A stretch of 7,431 bases of DNA from Anaerolineales bacterium (GCA_030642885.1 DAOWMX010000106.1:1-7431), one strand, 5' to 3'; shown: positions 1 to 6,810, numbered from the stretch's first letter. Program-made: numbers and translations. Notes: generated by a model from the sequence alone, not told the origin.

Positions 1-246
1 CTCATACATCCACCCGAGGTGGCTTCGATCAATGAAGTTATTTGCGGTGGATGCGGTGTGTGCGTGTCGATGTGTCCTTATGAAGCGATTTCAATCAGCG
101 AAGCGGGAGTCGCGGAAGTTAATGAGGTACTTTGTGAGGGCTGTGGCACATGCGTCTCAGCTTGCCCGACTGGAGCTGCGCAGTTGAAGAATATGACTGA
201 TGTCCAACTATTCCAGATGATAGAGGCAGCGCTCATCGATGTCTGA
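1..246 (+). CDS. hdrA: HdrA C-terminal fragment, 2x[4Fe-4S] ferredoxin domain (5' partial)
   Basis: The reading frame is open from base 1 and ends at the TGA at 244-246, giving the last 81 residues of a longer protein. The valine codon at 19 is internal, not a start. Two full CxxCxxCxxxCP motifs are visible: fragment residues C15, C18, C21, C25 and C45, C48, C51, C55. This is the bacterial-type ferredoxin domain that closes HdrA, the FAD subunit of heterodisulfide reductase. In the known family HdrA carries the bifurcating flavin, and this domain is thought to help deliver low-potential electrons to ferredoxin. The FAD domain lies outside the window, so its integrity cannot be judged. The immediate downstream mvhD, with an 8-base overlap, supports HdrA over a free ferredoxin or a PorD/KorD subunit. 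The tail after the second motif (FTD-like 'MTDVQLFQMIEAAL') also resembles HdrA ends. Confidence 0.85.
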   Translation, partial: LIHPPEVASINEVICGGCGVCVSMCPYEAISISEAGVAEVNEVLCEGCGTCVSACPTGAAQLKNMTDVQLFQMIEAALIDV

Positions 247-670
247 TACTGGCGGAAATAGCTTTGAACCCAAGATTGTGGCTTTCCTATGCCGCTGGTG
301 CTCTTATGCAGGCGCAGATCTAGCCGGCGTGAGTCGCCTGATTTACCCGCCCAATGTCATTCCGATGCGAGTTAACTGCTCGGGCAGGGTTGACGCAGGG
401 ATGGTGACCGAAGTGCTCGCAAAAGGAGCCGATGGAGTCTTGATTGGTGGCTGCCACCCGGGCGATTGTCATTATGTGAATGGTAATTACAAGACTCGCC
501 GGCGTGTGCAGTTGTTAAAAGCGGCCCTGGAACAGGCGGGCGTCAACCCGGAGCGGGTGCATCTAGAATGGATTAGCGCCAGTGAAGGGGGTAAATTCCA
601 GAAAACGGTGGAGGGATTTACCACAAAGCTTAAGGAATTGGGACCGAGTCCGGTAGGGTGTGATGACTAA
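239..670 (+). CDS. mvhD: MvhD, [2Fe-2S] electron-transfer subunit linking Mvh hydrogenase to HdrA
   Basis: This 143-residue protein has the length and cysteine layout of the MvhD/FlpD family. C18-x2-C21 sits in FLCRWCSYAGAD, C47 in VNCSGR, and C72 and C77 in GGCHPGDCHY. In methanogens MvhD carries a [2Fe-2S] cluster and is the only contact between the hydrogenase and HdrA, so it routes hydrogen-derived electrons to the HdrA flavin. All positions that are sometimes selenocysteine in relatives of this complex are ordinary Cys codons here. The ATG at 239 overlaps the hdrA stop as ATGTCTGA, implying translational coupling; the only Shine-Dalgarno-like stretch is AGAGG at 222-226, rather far upstream. 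It is a soluble cytoplasmic protein with no membrane segment. Its position between hdrA and mvhG is the classical order. Confidence 0.92.
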   Translation: MSDTGGNSFEPKIVAFLCRWCSYAGADLAGVSRLIYPPNVIPMRVNCSGRVDAGMVTEVLAKGADGVLIGGCHPGDCHYVNGNYKTRRRVQLLKAALEQAGVNPERVHLEWISASEGGKFQKTVEGFTTKLKELGPSPVGCDD

Positions 671-1613
671 ATTAAAGCTCGGTATTTATTGGGCTGCGTC
701 ATGTGGCGGCTGTGATGTGTCTTTGCTGGAAGTCGATGAGCAGATTCTGGACCTCGCCGCGGCAGCGGATATTGTCTTATGGCCGTGCGCTGCTGACGTG
801 AAGTATGATGATTTACGAGAGTATCCGGATGGATGGATTGACCTGGTTCTATTCAATGGGGCAATCCGCACGCAGGAGAACCTCGAGCTCGCCCAATTGC
901 TGCGTAAGAAAGCCAGAAATTTAGTCGCCTATGGCTCCTGTGCCCACACAGGTGGCGTGATCGGGTTGGCAAATCTTTCCAGTCGTGAGGAGATATTCTC
1001 CACGCTTTTCAAGGATCATGACCCCATTCCTACCGAGGTCTCGCAAGTTGACGGCTGCAGCCTTGAGCTACCGCAATTTCTAAACCGTTTAACACCATTG
1101 GATGCGGTAGTCAGTGTTGATTACTACATACCAGGATGCCCACCGCCGCGCGAGATCATCAGCGCTGTTCTCGAAGCGGTTATAAGCGGAAAGCTGCCTG
1201 AAAAAGGGACGGTTTTCGCTTCGGAGAAGAACCTTTGTGATGAGTGCCCACGCGAGCGAACAGAGCAGCCTATTACCAAAATCTACCGCCCGCACGAGAT
1301 CGAAGCTGACCCGGAGATCTGCCTGCTGGATCAGGGTTTGATTTGCCTTGGACCTGCAACTCGTGGCGGCTGCGGAGCTGCTTGTCCTAATGCGAATATG
1401 CCCTGTACGGGTTGCGCAGGCCCTACTGCGGGAGTGACTGATCAGGGTGCGGCGATGCTAAATACAATCGCCTCATTAATTGGCGTAGGTGAGGAGGGCG
1501 AGGCTGTCCTTCAAGATGAAGATGCCATATTGCAGGAGATTGAAGATGTGATTGGTACGTTTTATCGCTTCAGCCTTGCATCCTCGGCGCTGGGGAGTGT
1601 ATGCCGTGAGTAA
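663..1613 (+). CDS. mvhG: MvhG, small (iron-sulfur) subunit of group 3c-type [NiFe] hydrogenase
   Basis: This 316-residue protein is the electron-relay subunit of the cytoplasmic F420-non-reducing (methyl-viologen-reducing) hydrogenase. The proximal [4Fe-4S] ligands are C14 and C17 (SCGGCD near the N-terminus), C93 (YGSCAHTGG) and C159 (IPGCPPP). A C-terminal set of eight cysteines, C192, C195, C220, C228, C237, C241, C248 and C251, fits two further [4Fe-4S] clusters. There is no twin-arginine signal, as expected for a group 3 enzyme that stays in the cytoplasm. I chose ATG 663 over GTG 660 because it recreates the 8-base overlap (ATGACTAA) seen at other junctions of this operon. The GTG would add one methionine only. 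The partners are MvhA (next gene) and MvhD (previous gene). The C-terminal tail after residue 300 looks variable and carries one extra Cys. Confidence 0.92.
   Translation: MTKLKLGIYWAASCGGCDVSLLEVDEQILDLAAAADIVLWPCAADVKYDDLREYPDGWIDLVLFNGAIRTQENLELAQLLRKKARNLVAYGSCAHTGGVIGLANLSSREEIFSTLFKDHDPIPTEVSQVDGCSLELPQFLNRLTPLDAVVSVDYYIPGCPPPREIISAVLEAVISGKLPEKGTVFASEKNLCDECPRERTEQPITKIYRPHEIEADPEICLLDQGLICLGPATRGGCGAACPNANMPCTGCAGPTAGVTDQGAAMLNTIASLIGVGEEGEAVLQDEDAILQEIEDVIGTFYRFSLASSALGSVCRE
1592..1597 (+). promoter_or_regulatory. Ribosome binding site deciding the mvhA start
   Basis: GGGGAG lies inside the 3' end of mvhG, eight bases before the GTG at 1606. It is what selects that GTG over in-frame start codons further upstream, the first of which is a GTG at 1552. 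Confidence 0.65.
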
Positions 1614-3081
1614 GAAAACTAGGCGCATCACGATTGACCCGATCACCCGTTTGGAGGGACATGGCAAGATCGAACTATTCCTCGATGAGCATGGAGAACT
1701 GAAGGACGCCTTCTTCCAAATACCGGAACTGCGCGGTTTTGAACGATTCTGCCAGGGTCGATATGGAGAAGATATGCCGCAAATCACACAGCGGATTTGT
1801 GGAGTTTGCCCTGAAGCGCACCATCTGGCATCCGTGAAGGCACTGGATGCTTGCTACGGCGTCGAGCCGCCACCCAGAGCACGTAAACTGCGCGAGTTGT
1901 TGTACAACGCCTACATCTTTTCAGATCACCTGCTGCATTTTTACTATCTTGGCGGTCCGGATTTCCTGCTTGACGTTGATACGCCGCCGCAGGAGAGGAA
2001 CATCCTCGGGGTTATCAATAAAGTCGGGGAAGCGCTGGGAAAAGAAGTCATCAAGCACCGTTCTTATGGGCAGCGGATTATCGAAGCCGTCGGTGGACGC
2101 TCAATCCATCCGGTAACTGCTTTACCAGGCGGTCAGTCCAAAGCAATTACTCCCGAGGAGCAGAAGGACATTGAGGCGATGCTGCAGTCCTGCGTCGCTT
2201 TCGCTCAGCAAACTTTGGAGATCTTTAAAGACATCTATCTTGCGAAGGGGCTTTTTAGAGATCTCCTGGATGACAAAGACCATTCGCTGCCGACCTATTA
2301 CATGGGCATGGTTGACCAGGAAGGCTTAATTAATTTCTATGACGGTCGCATACGGGTGGTGAGCCCAGATGGCGAAGAGGTCGAGCTGGCGCAGGCGGAT
2401 GAGCTTCTGGAATTGATCGAGGAGCGCACCGAGCCCTGGACATATGTAAAAATCCCATTCCTGCGGAAAATCGGTTGGCAGGGCTACACAGCAGGTATTG
2501 AAAGCGGTGTGTATAGGGTGGGCCCTCTAGCTAGGTTAAATGTCTGTAGTGGAATAGGAACTCCGCTGGCAGATGTGGAGTATGAAGCTTATAAAGATTT
2601 CTTCGGTGGCGTTCCTGTTCACGCGACTTTTGCTTATCACTGGGCTAGGATTATCGAGATGCTGACTGCAGCGGAGAAGGCTGCTGAGATCATTCAAGAT
2701 CCTGAGCTGATGGAGGGACCAATCCGCGTTGAGCTAGGCGCGCCTGGTGAAGGTGTGGGCGTGATCGAGGCGGCACGCGGGACGCTGATCCATCATTATA
2801 AACTGGATGAAAAAGGGATCGTGATCGGAGTTAATTTGGTCGTGGCCACGACGCATAACATCGCCGGGATTTCAGCTTCGATCAAGGAGATGGCCAAGTC
2901 CGTTATCCATAAAGGGAAGGTGGATCAGGGAATATTGAATAGGATCGAAATGAGTTTTCGGAATTACGATCCCTGTCTGGCCTGCGCGACCCACGCGCTG
3001 CCCGGGCAAATGCCGCTGGTGGTCAATGTGCGCGATCCCTCTGGTGAGGTAATAGAGCAGATCGTACGCGAAGAACCATGA
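1606..3081 (+). CDS. mvhA: MvhA, large catalytic subunit of group 3c-type [NiFe] hydrogenase
   Basis: This 491-residue subunit holds the NiFe(CN)2CO active site that splits H2. The two nickel-binding motifs are intact: RICGVCPEAH with C65, C68 and H72, and DPCLACATH with C457, C460 and H463. The N-terminal ITIDPITRLEGHG block is the usual family signature. After H463 there are 28 more residues, the expected C-terminal peptide removed by a maturation protease after nickel insertion; no such protease is encoded in this window. An in-frame open stretch reaches back to a GTG at 1552, but the GTG at 1606 is preferred. It starts exactly before the conserved block, has GGGGAG eight bases upstream, and overlaps the mvhG stop as GTGAGTAA. 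No signal peptide or membrane segment is seen. Group 3c is assigned from the mvhDGA order and the hdr neighbours. Confidence 0.94.
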   Translation: MSKKTRRITIDPITRLEGHGKIELFLDEHGELKDAFFQIPELRGFERFCQGRYGEDMPQITQRICGVCPEAHHLASVKALDACYGVEPPPRARKLRELLYNAYIFSDHLLHFYYLGGPDFLLDVDTPPQERNILGVINKVGEALGKEVIKHRSYGQRIIEAVGGRSIHPVTALPGGQSKAITPEEQKDIEAMLQSCVAFAQQTLEIFKDIYLAKGLFRDLLDDKDHSLPTYYMGMVDQEGLINFYDGRIRVVSPDGEEVELAQADELLELIEERTEPWTYVKIPFLRKIGWQGYTAGIESGVYRVGPLARLNVCSGIGTPLADVEYEAYKDFFGGVPVHATFAYHWARIIEMLTAAEKAAEIIQDPELMEGPIRVELGAPGEGVGVIEAARGTLIHHYKLDEKGIVIGVNLVVATTHNIAGISASIKEMAKSVIHKGKVDQGILNRIEMSFRNYDPCLACATHALPGQMPLVVNVRDPSGEVIEQIVREEP

Positions 3082-3155
3082 ATTCTGGGAGTTTAAATCT
3101 GCGAGTGATTATCGATTATCCATACCACTGTGAATTGGAGTGGAAGACGAAATAA
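3078..3155 (+). CDS. Possible 25-codon mini-ORF bridging mvhA and hdrC
   Basis: An ATG at 3078 overlaps the mvhA stop as ATGA. The frame stays open for 25 codons and ends with a TAA at 3153-3155 whose last base is the first base of the hdrC ATG (TAATG). It therefore fills the largest gap of the operon exactly and touches both neighbours. The peptide begins MNSGSLNLRV and is polar, with one Cys and no recognisable domain or membrane segment. No convincing Shine-Dalgarno precedes it, so any translation would rely on reinitiation after mvhA. The more likely role, if real, is to carry ribosomes across to hdrC rather than to make a functional peptide. It may be chance: 73 bases is short. I do not recognise it. 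Confidence 0.25.
   Translation: MNSGSLNLRVIIDYPYHCELEWKTK
3107..3120 (+). repeat. Tandem 7-base direct repeat in the mvhA-hdrC gap
   Basis: GATTATC occurs twice back to back. It lies in the only gap of more than 21 bases between main genes. It may be chance or part of the mini-ORF; no function is evident. Confidence 0.4.
3142..3146 (+). promoter_or_regulatory. Ribosome binding site of hdrC, partly inside a small hairpin
   Basis: GGAAG ends eight bases before the ATG at 3155 and supports that start over the GTG at 3140, which has no properly spaced site. CCACT at 3125-3129 can pair with AGTGG at 3139-3143, a 5-bp stem with a 9-base loop that covers the first two bases of the site. The pairing is seen in the sequence; any regulatory effect is inference. 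Confidence 0.45.
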
Positions 3156-3556
3156 TGCCGTCTGCAACGAAGCTGGAGCAGTTTGTAGGATTTCGCGAGA
3201 GGGTGGAGATGCTCTCGGGAGAAAACGTATTCGCTTGCTATCAGTGTGGGATGTGCACTGCCGGGTGTTCCTTTGCGGATGAGATGGATGTACTTCCGCA
3301 TCAGGTGATCAGGCAGCTGCAGTTGAACAATTGGAAAGTGTTAGAGTGTAATGCCAAGTGGATCTGCGCCTCCTGCCTAAATTGTCAAACGCGTTGTCCA
3401 AAAGGCGTTGACCTCTCCAAGTTGATGGAAGCAATGCGCCAGATTTACTTACGCCAGCAGATGGATAACCTTGAACTTAATAAATATTCAATCGATCAAA
3501 TTCGCTGCTTGCCGCAGATCGCTCTTGTGGCAAGTTTCCGAAAGAAAACGGGATGA
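3155..3556 (+). CDS. hdrC: HdrC, 2x[4Fe-4S] subunit of heterodisulfide reductase
   Basis: This 133-residue protein has two complete CxxCxxCxxxC motifs: C28, C31, C34, C38 and C71, C74, C77, C81, followed by a short helical tail with C118. In soluble HdrABC, HdrC passes electrons from HdrA to the catalytic subunit HdrB. Length and motif spacing fit HdrC rather than a simple ferredoxin. The start is set at ATG 3155, because GGAAG lies eight bases upstream and the preceding mini-ORF stop forms TAATG with it. A GTG at 3140 would add five residues (MEDEI) and cannot be ruled out. The stop overlaps the hdrB start as ATGA. There is no membrane segment, so this is the cytoplasmic HdrC, not HdrE/DsrM-like. 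Confidence 0.9.
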   Translation: MPSATKLEQFVGFRERVEMLSGENVFACYQCGMCTAGCSFADEMDVLPHQVIRQLQLNNWKVLECNAKWICASCLNCQTRCPKGVDLSKLMEAMRQIYLRQQMDNLELNKYSIDQIRCLPQIALVASFRKKTG

Positions 3557-4431
3557 ATAACGCTGCTTATTTTCCAGGATGTAGTCTCAAGGCTGAAGCT
3601 GGCGACTATGAGCGTTCAGCTGCGGCGGTTATGGAAGTGCTAGGTCAACCGCTGGAAGAGCTGGAACGCTGGACCTGCTGTGGGACGGTATATTCTCTAA
3701 CCGATGATGATTTGATGCACCAACTGGCATCCGTGCGCAATCTCATCCGGGCTCAAGAATGCGGTGCAGATGAAATTGTGACGCTTTGCTCGATGTGCTT
3801 CAATACGTTGAAGCGATCGAAGGTTTTCATTGAGCAGGACTCCGCAAGATTAGAGACGGTAAATGCTTTCATGGATGAGGAGCAGGACTACGAAGGCGGT
3901 GTCGAAGTTTTTCATCTGTTGGAGATCCTACGCGATCAGGTAGGCTTCGAATCAATCGAGGGAAAAGTGACAAGACCACTGTCCGGTCTTCGAGTGGCGC
4001 CTTATTATGGATGCACGCTCCTCCGACCCCGTGAGATTGGCATCGACGAGCCGGACACACCGACGATTTTACAGGATTTCATTCGTGCACTCTGGGCGAC
4101 ACCGGTTGAATTCGCTTTTCAGGCTGAATGCTGCGGGACCTATCAAATCGTTGATTCCCCTGAGATGGTGCTTGAAAAATCGCATCGCATCCTGAACTCG
4201 GCGATGCGTGCGGGTGCGGATGTCCTGGTCACAAGTTGTCCGCTTTGCATGCACAACCTTCGTTTGTGCTATGAAGAACTGCGCAGCAGTCTACCGGAAA
4301 AGCGTGAGCTCTCGATCATCTATTTGACCCAACTAGCTGCGATTGCGTTCGAGGTCGAGACAGGGGAACTTCCGACTTCGATGGCTAAACTTGTTGAAGG
4401 ATTACCTACATCAATGGAGCTTGTTCCATGA
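3553..4431 (+). CDS. hdrB: HdrB, catalytic subunit with two CCG (noncubane [4Fe-4S]) domains
   Basis: This 292-residue protein contains two complete cysteine-rich CCG domains. The first uses C10, C42-C43, C79 and C82; the second uses C154, C193-C194, C229 and C232. Spacings (C-x31-CC-x35-C-x2-C and C-x38-CC-x34-C-x2-C) match HdrB. In methanogen HdrB each set binds a noncubane [4Fe-4S] cluster, and together they reduce the CoM-S-S-CoB heterodisulfide. Both sites are preserved here, so the protein should bind both clusters. The true disulfide substrate is unknown, and in a non-methanogen it need not be a heterodisulfide. ATGA overlaps join it to hdrC upstream and to the FrdB-like gene downstream. 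In thiol:fumarate reductase an HdrB-like module is fused to the C-terminus of an FrdB-like module (TfrB). Here the two are separate, adjacent genes in the opposite order. The C-terminus after residue 270 is variable. Confidence 0.9.
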   Translation: MNNAAYFPGCSLKAEAGDYERSAAAVMEVLGQPLEELERWTCCGTVYSLTDDDLMHQLASVRNLIRAQECGADEIVTLCSMCFNTLKRSKVFIEQDSARLETVNAFMDEEQDYEGGVEVFHLLEILRDQVGFESIEGKVTRPLSGLRVAPYYGCTLLRPREIGIDEPDTPTILQDFIRALWATPVEFAFQAECCGTYQIVDSPEMVLEKSHRILNSAMRAGADVLVTSCPLCMHNLRLCYEELRSSLPEKRELSIIYLTQLAAIAFEVETGELPTSMAKLVEGLPTSMELVP

Positions 4432-5111
4432 ACACTTCATCTGAGAACACTATTCGCATCTATGTCATGGGAAGCGCTTATGAAGTACCAAGAGGGCTGA
4501 CCATTATGAGCGCCATGGAACACGCCGGTTGGCGTTTCACACGCGGAGCAGGGTGCCGTTCGGGATTCTGTGGAGCTTGCTCTACTGTGTACCGGCAGGA
4601 AGGGGATTATCGGCTGCGTTTCGTGCTTGCATGCCAAACCGAGGCCGAAGATGGGATGTATCTTGTGCAGCTGCCTTTCACACCTGCACCGCGGGTGAGC
4701 TACACACTGGCTGAACTAAACCCCGATGAGAATGTACTGCTCCAGCATTACCCGGAAATCGCACGTTGTGTATCCTGCAATACGTGCACCAAAGCATGTC
4801 CGCAGGACATCGAGGTAATGGATTATATACAGGCGGCGTTGAGGGGAGATATCGCCCAGACTGCAAGCCTATCCTTCGATTGCATTCAGTGCGGACTTTG
4901 CAGCATGCGCTGTCCGGCGGATATCAAGCATTATCACATGGCGCAGATGGCACGGCGGATTTATGGGCGATACATGTCTCCCGTCACAGCGCATCTTGAA
5001 GAACGCATTGCCGAGATCGAGAAAGGCGTGTACGAAGAAGAAGTGGAAGCGCTGGTCAAGATGACCCGGAGCGAGCTGGAGGAAATATATGCGGCTCGTG
5101 TTGTGGAATAA
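4428..5111 (+). CDS. frdB: Fumarate reductase/succinate dehydrogenase-type iron-sulfur subunit (FrdB/TfrB N-terminal-like)
   Basis: This 227-residue protein has an N-terminal [2Fe-2S] ferredoxin domain with C43, C48, C51 and C69. A C-terminal dicluster domain follows, with C114, C117, C120, C124 and C152, C155, C158, C162. The order matches SdhB/FrdB, and the role is to carry electrons to or from the FAD subunit encoded next. Classical FrdB lacks the second cysteine of the last motif and holds a [3Fe-4S] cluster there. Here C155 is present, so two [4Fe-4S] clusters are predicted, as in HdrC- and TfrB-like proteins. Residues 165-227 look helical and charged, with no membrane segment, and no anchor subunits follow. 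This argues for a soluble enzyme that does not use quinones. The ATGA overlap with hdrB points to coupled synthesis with it. The symbol is assigned by family, not by proven activity. Confidence 0.82.
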   Translation: MNTSSENTIRIYVMGSAYEVPRGLTIMSAMEHAGWRFTRGAGCRSGFCGACSTVYRQEGDYRLRFVLACQTEAEDGMYLVQLPFTPAPRVSYTLAELNPDENVLLQHYPEIARCVSCNTCTKACPQDIEVMDYIQAALRGDIAQTASLSFDCIQCGLCSMRCPADIKHYHMAQMARRIYGRYMSPVTAHLEERIAEIEKGVYEEEVEALVKMTRSELEEIYAARVVE

Positions 5112-5120
5112 GCTATCAGA

Positions 5121-5126
5121 GAAGGG
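5121..5126 (+). promoter_or_regulatory. Ribosome binding site of the flavoprotein gene
   Basis: GAAGGG stands six bases before the GTG at 5133 in the 21-base spacer after frdB. It supports that GTG start and with it the long N-terminal extension of the flavoprotein. Confidence 0.6.
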
Positions 5127-5132
5127 TGTAAA

Positions 5133-6800
5133 GTGGCTAATCAAGAATTAATACGAGGATACCCGGCTTACATGCGTGAGTCGATCGCGCGAGTAGAAGC
5201 GACACGTCCTGCAAGGCTGCAGGCTGGTCCTCCACCGGCGATGACACCGGCAGAGCGCGAAAAGGTCCTTGCGGAATTCCATCCAGATTACAAAGCCGAG
5301 AAGAAACGGGCGCTGTCTATTGGCGTCTCCGCAGGGAATGTGGTTCCCAGCGAAGTTGCAGATATGCTGGAAGCACATCTATTGGTCGATCCTGCTAAGA
5401 TTGATCTTTCTAGCGTGGATTACGATGTCGATGTCCTCATCATCGGCGGGGGTGGGGCAGGCACAGTTGCCGCGATTTTTGCCCATCAAGAGGGGATTCC
5501 GGCGGAGAACATCTTGATTGTCACAAAACTGCGCCATGGAGACTGCAACTCAACCATGGCACAAGGTGGCATCCAGGCTGCAGATCGCCCTGAGGACTCC
5601 CCGGCAATCCACTACATCGACGTAATGGGTGGGGGGCACTATGCAAACAAGCCCGAGCTCGTACAGGCGATGGTTGATGATGCCCCGGAAATCATCCGCT
5701 GGCATGAAGAGCTAGGGGTAATGTACGACAAAGAAAATGGTGAATACATGGAAGCGCATGGCGGCGGCACTTCCCGTAAGCGCATGCACTCATGTAAAGA
5801 TTACACTGGAAAGGCAATCTTCAACCCCATTCGCGACGAGGCAAGGAATTTAGGGATCCCAACGTTGGAATTCTCGCCTGTCATCGAGCTCCTACTGGAT
5901 GGGGAAGGCAAGGCCGCAGGGGCGATTACATACAATCTGGAGACGGGTGAATACAGGGTCATTCGTGCGAAAGCGACTGTTCTAGCTACCGGCGGTTTCG
6001 GTCGCATGCACATTCAAAAATTCCCAACAACGAATCACTATGGTGCAACCGCAGATGGATTGGTGATCGCTTATCGCGCGGGAGCTAATTTGCTCGATAT
6101 GGATTCAGTCCAATATCACCCCACTGGCGTGGCCTATCCTTCGGCAATTCTTGGACAGCTCGCCACCGAGAAACTTCGCAGCCAAGGAGCGATGCCGATA
6201 AACGCTGACGGCGAAGTCTTTGTCTATCCTCTAGAGCCGCGGGATGTCGAAGCTGCGGCGATCATACGGGAGTGCTGGAGTCGGGAAAAAGGGGTAGAGA
6301 CCGTATCCGGCGTACGCGGTGTTTGGTTGGATACGCCTATGATTGATGAAATCCATGGGGAGGGGACACTCAAGGACTGGCTTGCGGCGATGTGGACAAT
6401 GTGGCACCGGCATGGGATTGATATCACCAAGGACCCGGCCCTTGTATATCCGACGCTTCATTACCAGAACGGGGGGGTCGAAATCGAGGCCGATGGTGAA
6501 ACGAGTGTGCCCGGGTTGTTTGCCGGTGGAGAAGTTGAAGGCGGCGTGCACGGCAAGAATCGTCTTATGGGCAACTCACTTCTAGGCTACAACGTATTCG
6601 GGAGGCGCGCAGGAATCGCTGCTGCGAAATGGGCGAAGAGTAAGAAGAACAAGATTAAAACATTATCGCTGCAGCATGCAGTTGATTTCGAGCAGCAGCT
6701 TATTGATGCAGGGATTGAGACCGACATTCAATCTCCGATGCTGCTGCCTGATTACAGATCGAAGTCGGTCCTTGAACGCTCTCTTGGACGATTCCTGTAA
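5133..6800 (+). CDS. frdA: Soluble fumarate reductase-like flavoprotein with N-terminal extension
   Basis: This 555-residue protein belongs to the FrdA/SdhA/NadB FAD family. The dinucleotide motif (IIGGGGAG) is at residues 103-110, about 100 residues later than usual. ATGGFG at 285-290 and the C-terminal FAD motif around NSLLGYNVFGRRAG (481-494) complete the FAD site. Residues matching the fumarate-site set are present: H329 (YHPTG), E346, R349, R370 (EPRD), H443 (LHYQNGG) and R477 (HGKNRL). The E-R-R spacing of 3 and 21 equals that of the soluble Shewanella fumarate reductase as I recall it. The flavinylation histidine of membrane FrdA/SdhA is replaced by N139 or S140 (GDCNSTMAQGG), so FAD should be noncovalent. 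Only about 78 residues follow R477, far fewer than in E. coli FrdA. The start GTG has GAAGGG six bases upstream. L-aspartate oxidase is unlikely given the frdB partner; another enoate reductase is possible. Confidence 0.8.
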   Translation: MANQELIRGYPAYMRESIARVEATRPARLQAGPPPAMTPAEREKVLAEFHPDYKAEKKRALSIGVSAGNVVPSEVADMLEAHLLVDPAKIDLSSVDYDVDVLIIGGGGAGTVAAIFAHQEGIPAENILIVTKLRHGDCNSTMAQGGIQAADRPEDSPAIHYIDVMGGGHYANKPELVQAMVDDAPEIIRWHEELGVMYDKENGEYMEAHGGGTSRKRMHSCKDYTGKAIFNPIRDEARNLGIPTLEFSPVIELLLDGEGKAAGAITYNLETGEYRVIRAKATVLATGGFGRMHIQKFPTTNHYGATADGLVIAYRAGANLLDMDSVQYHPTGVAYPSAILGQLATEKLRSQGAMPINADGEVFVYPLEPRDVEAAAIIRECWSREKGVETVSGVRGVWLDTPMIDEIHGEGTLKDWLAAMWTMWHRHGIDITKDPALVYPTLHYQNGGVEIEADGETSVPGLFAGGEVEGGVHGKNRLMGNSLLGYNVFGRRAGIAAAKWAKSKKNKIKTLSLQHAVDFEQQLIDAGIETDIQSPMLLPDYRSKSVLERSLGRFL

Positions 6801-6810
6801 GGGTGAGATT

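Noticed and set aside
1552..1605. Longer N-terminus for MvhA from the GTG at 1552
   Set aside because: These 18 codons overlap the end of mvhG, match no family sequence, and the GTG at 1606 has GGGGAG at the right distance.
239..3081. Selenocysteine (in-frame TGA) in MvhD or MvhA
   Set aside because: All cluster and nickel ligand codons read as TGT or TGC, and no in-frame TGA occurs before the natural stops.
3082..3154. Promoter or terminator between mvhA and hdrC
   Set aside because: No convincing -35/-10 pair, strong GC stem or T run is present in these 73 bases; the only stem is 5 bp and not followed by Ts. Read-through is more likely.
6231..6551. Minus-strand open frame of 106 codons inside the flavoprotein gene
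   Set aside because: It is a shadow of a strongly conserved plus-strand gene, with no recognisable motif, no ribosome binding site case and no room for a promoter. The same applies to the minus-strand frames at 1476-1787 and 6700-7104.
5133..6800. Flavoprotein as L-aspartate oxidase (NadB) or adenylylsulfate reductase alpha (AprA)
   Set aside because: The AQGGI wording resembles NadB, but the gene follows an FrdB-type subunit and hdr genes, no nadA/nadC is nearby, and an AprB-type partner is missing. The fumarate-site residue set and spacing fit FrdA-like enzymes better.
6676..6810. Upstream extension of korD, 45 extra codons with several Cys
   Set aside because: It lies wholly inside the conserved end of the flavoprotein gene in another frame and reads as low-complexity sequence (SSSSLL, RCCC). 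The GTG at 6811 has a well-placed AAGGG and starts just before the ferredoxin motifs.
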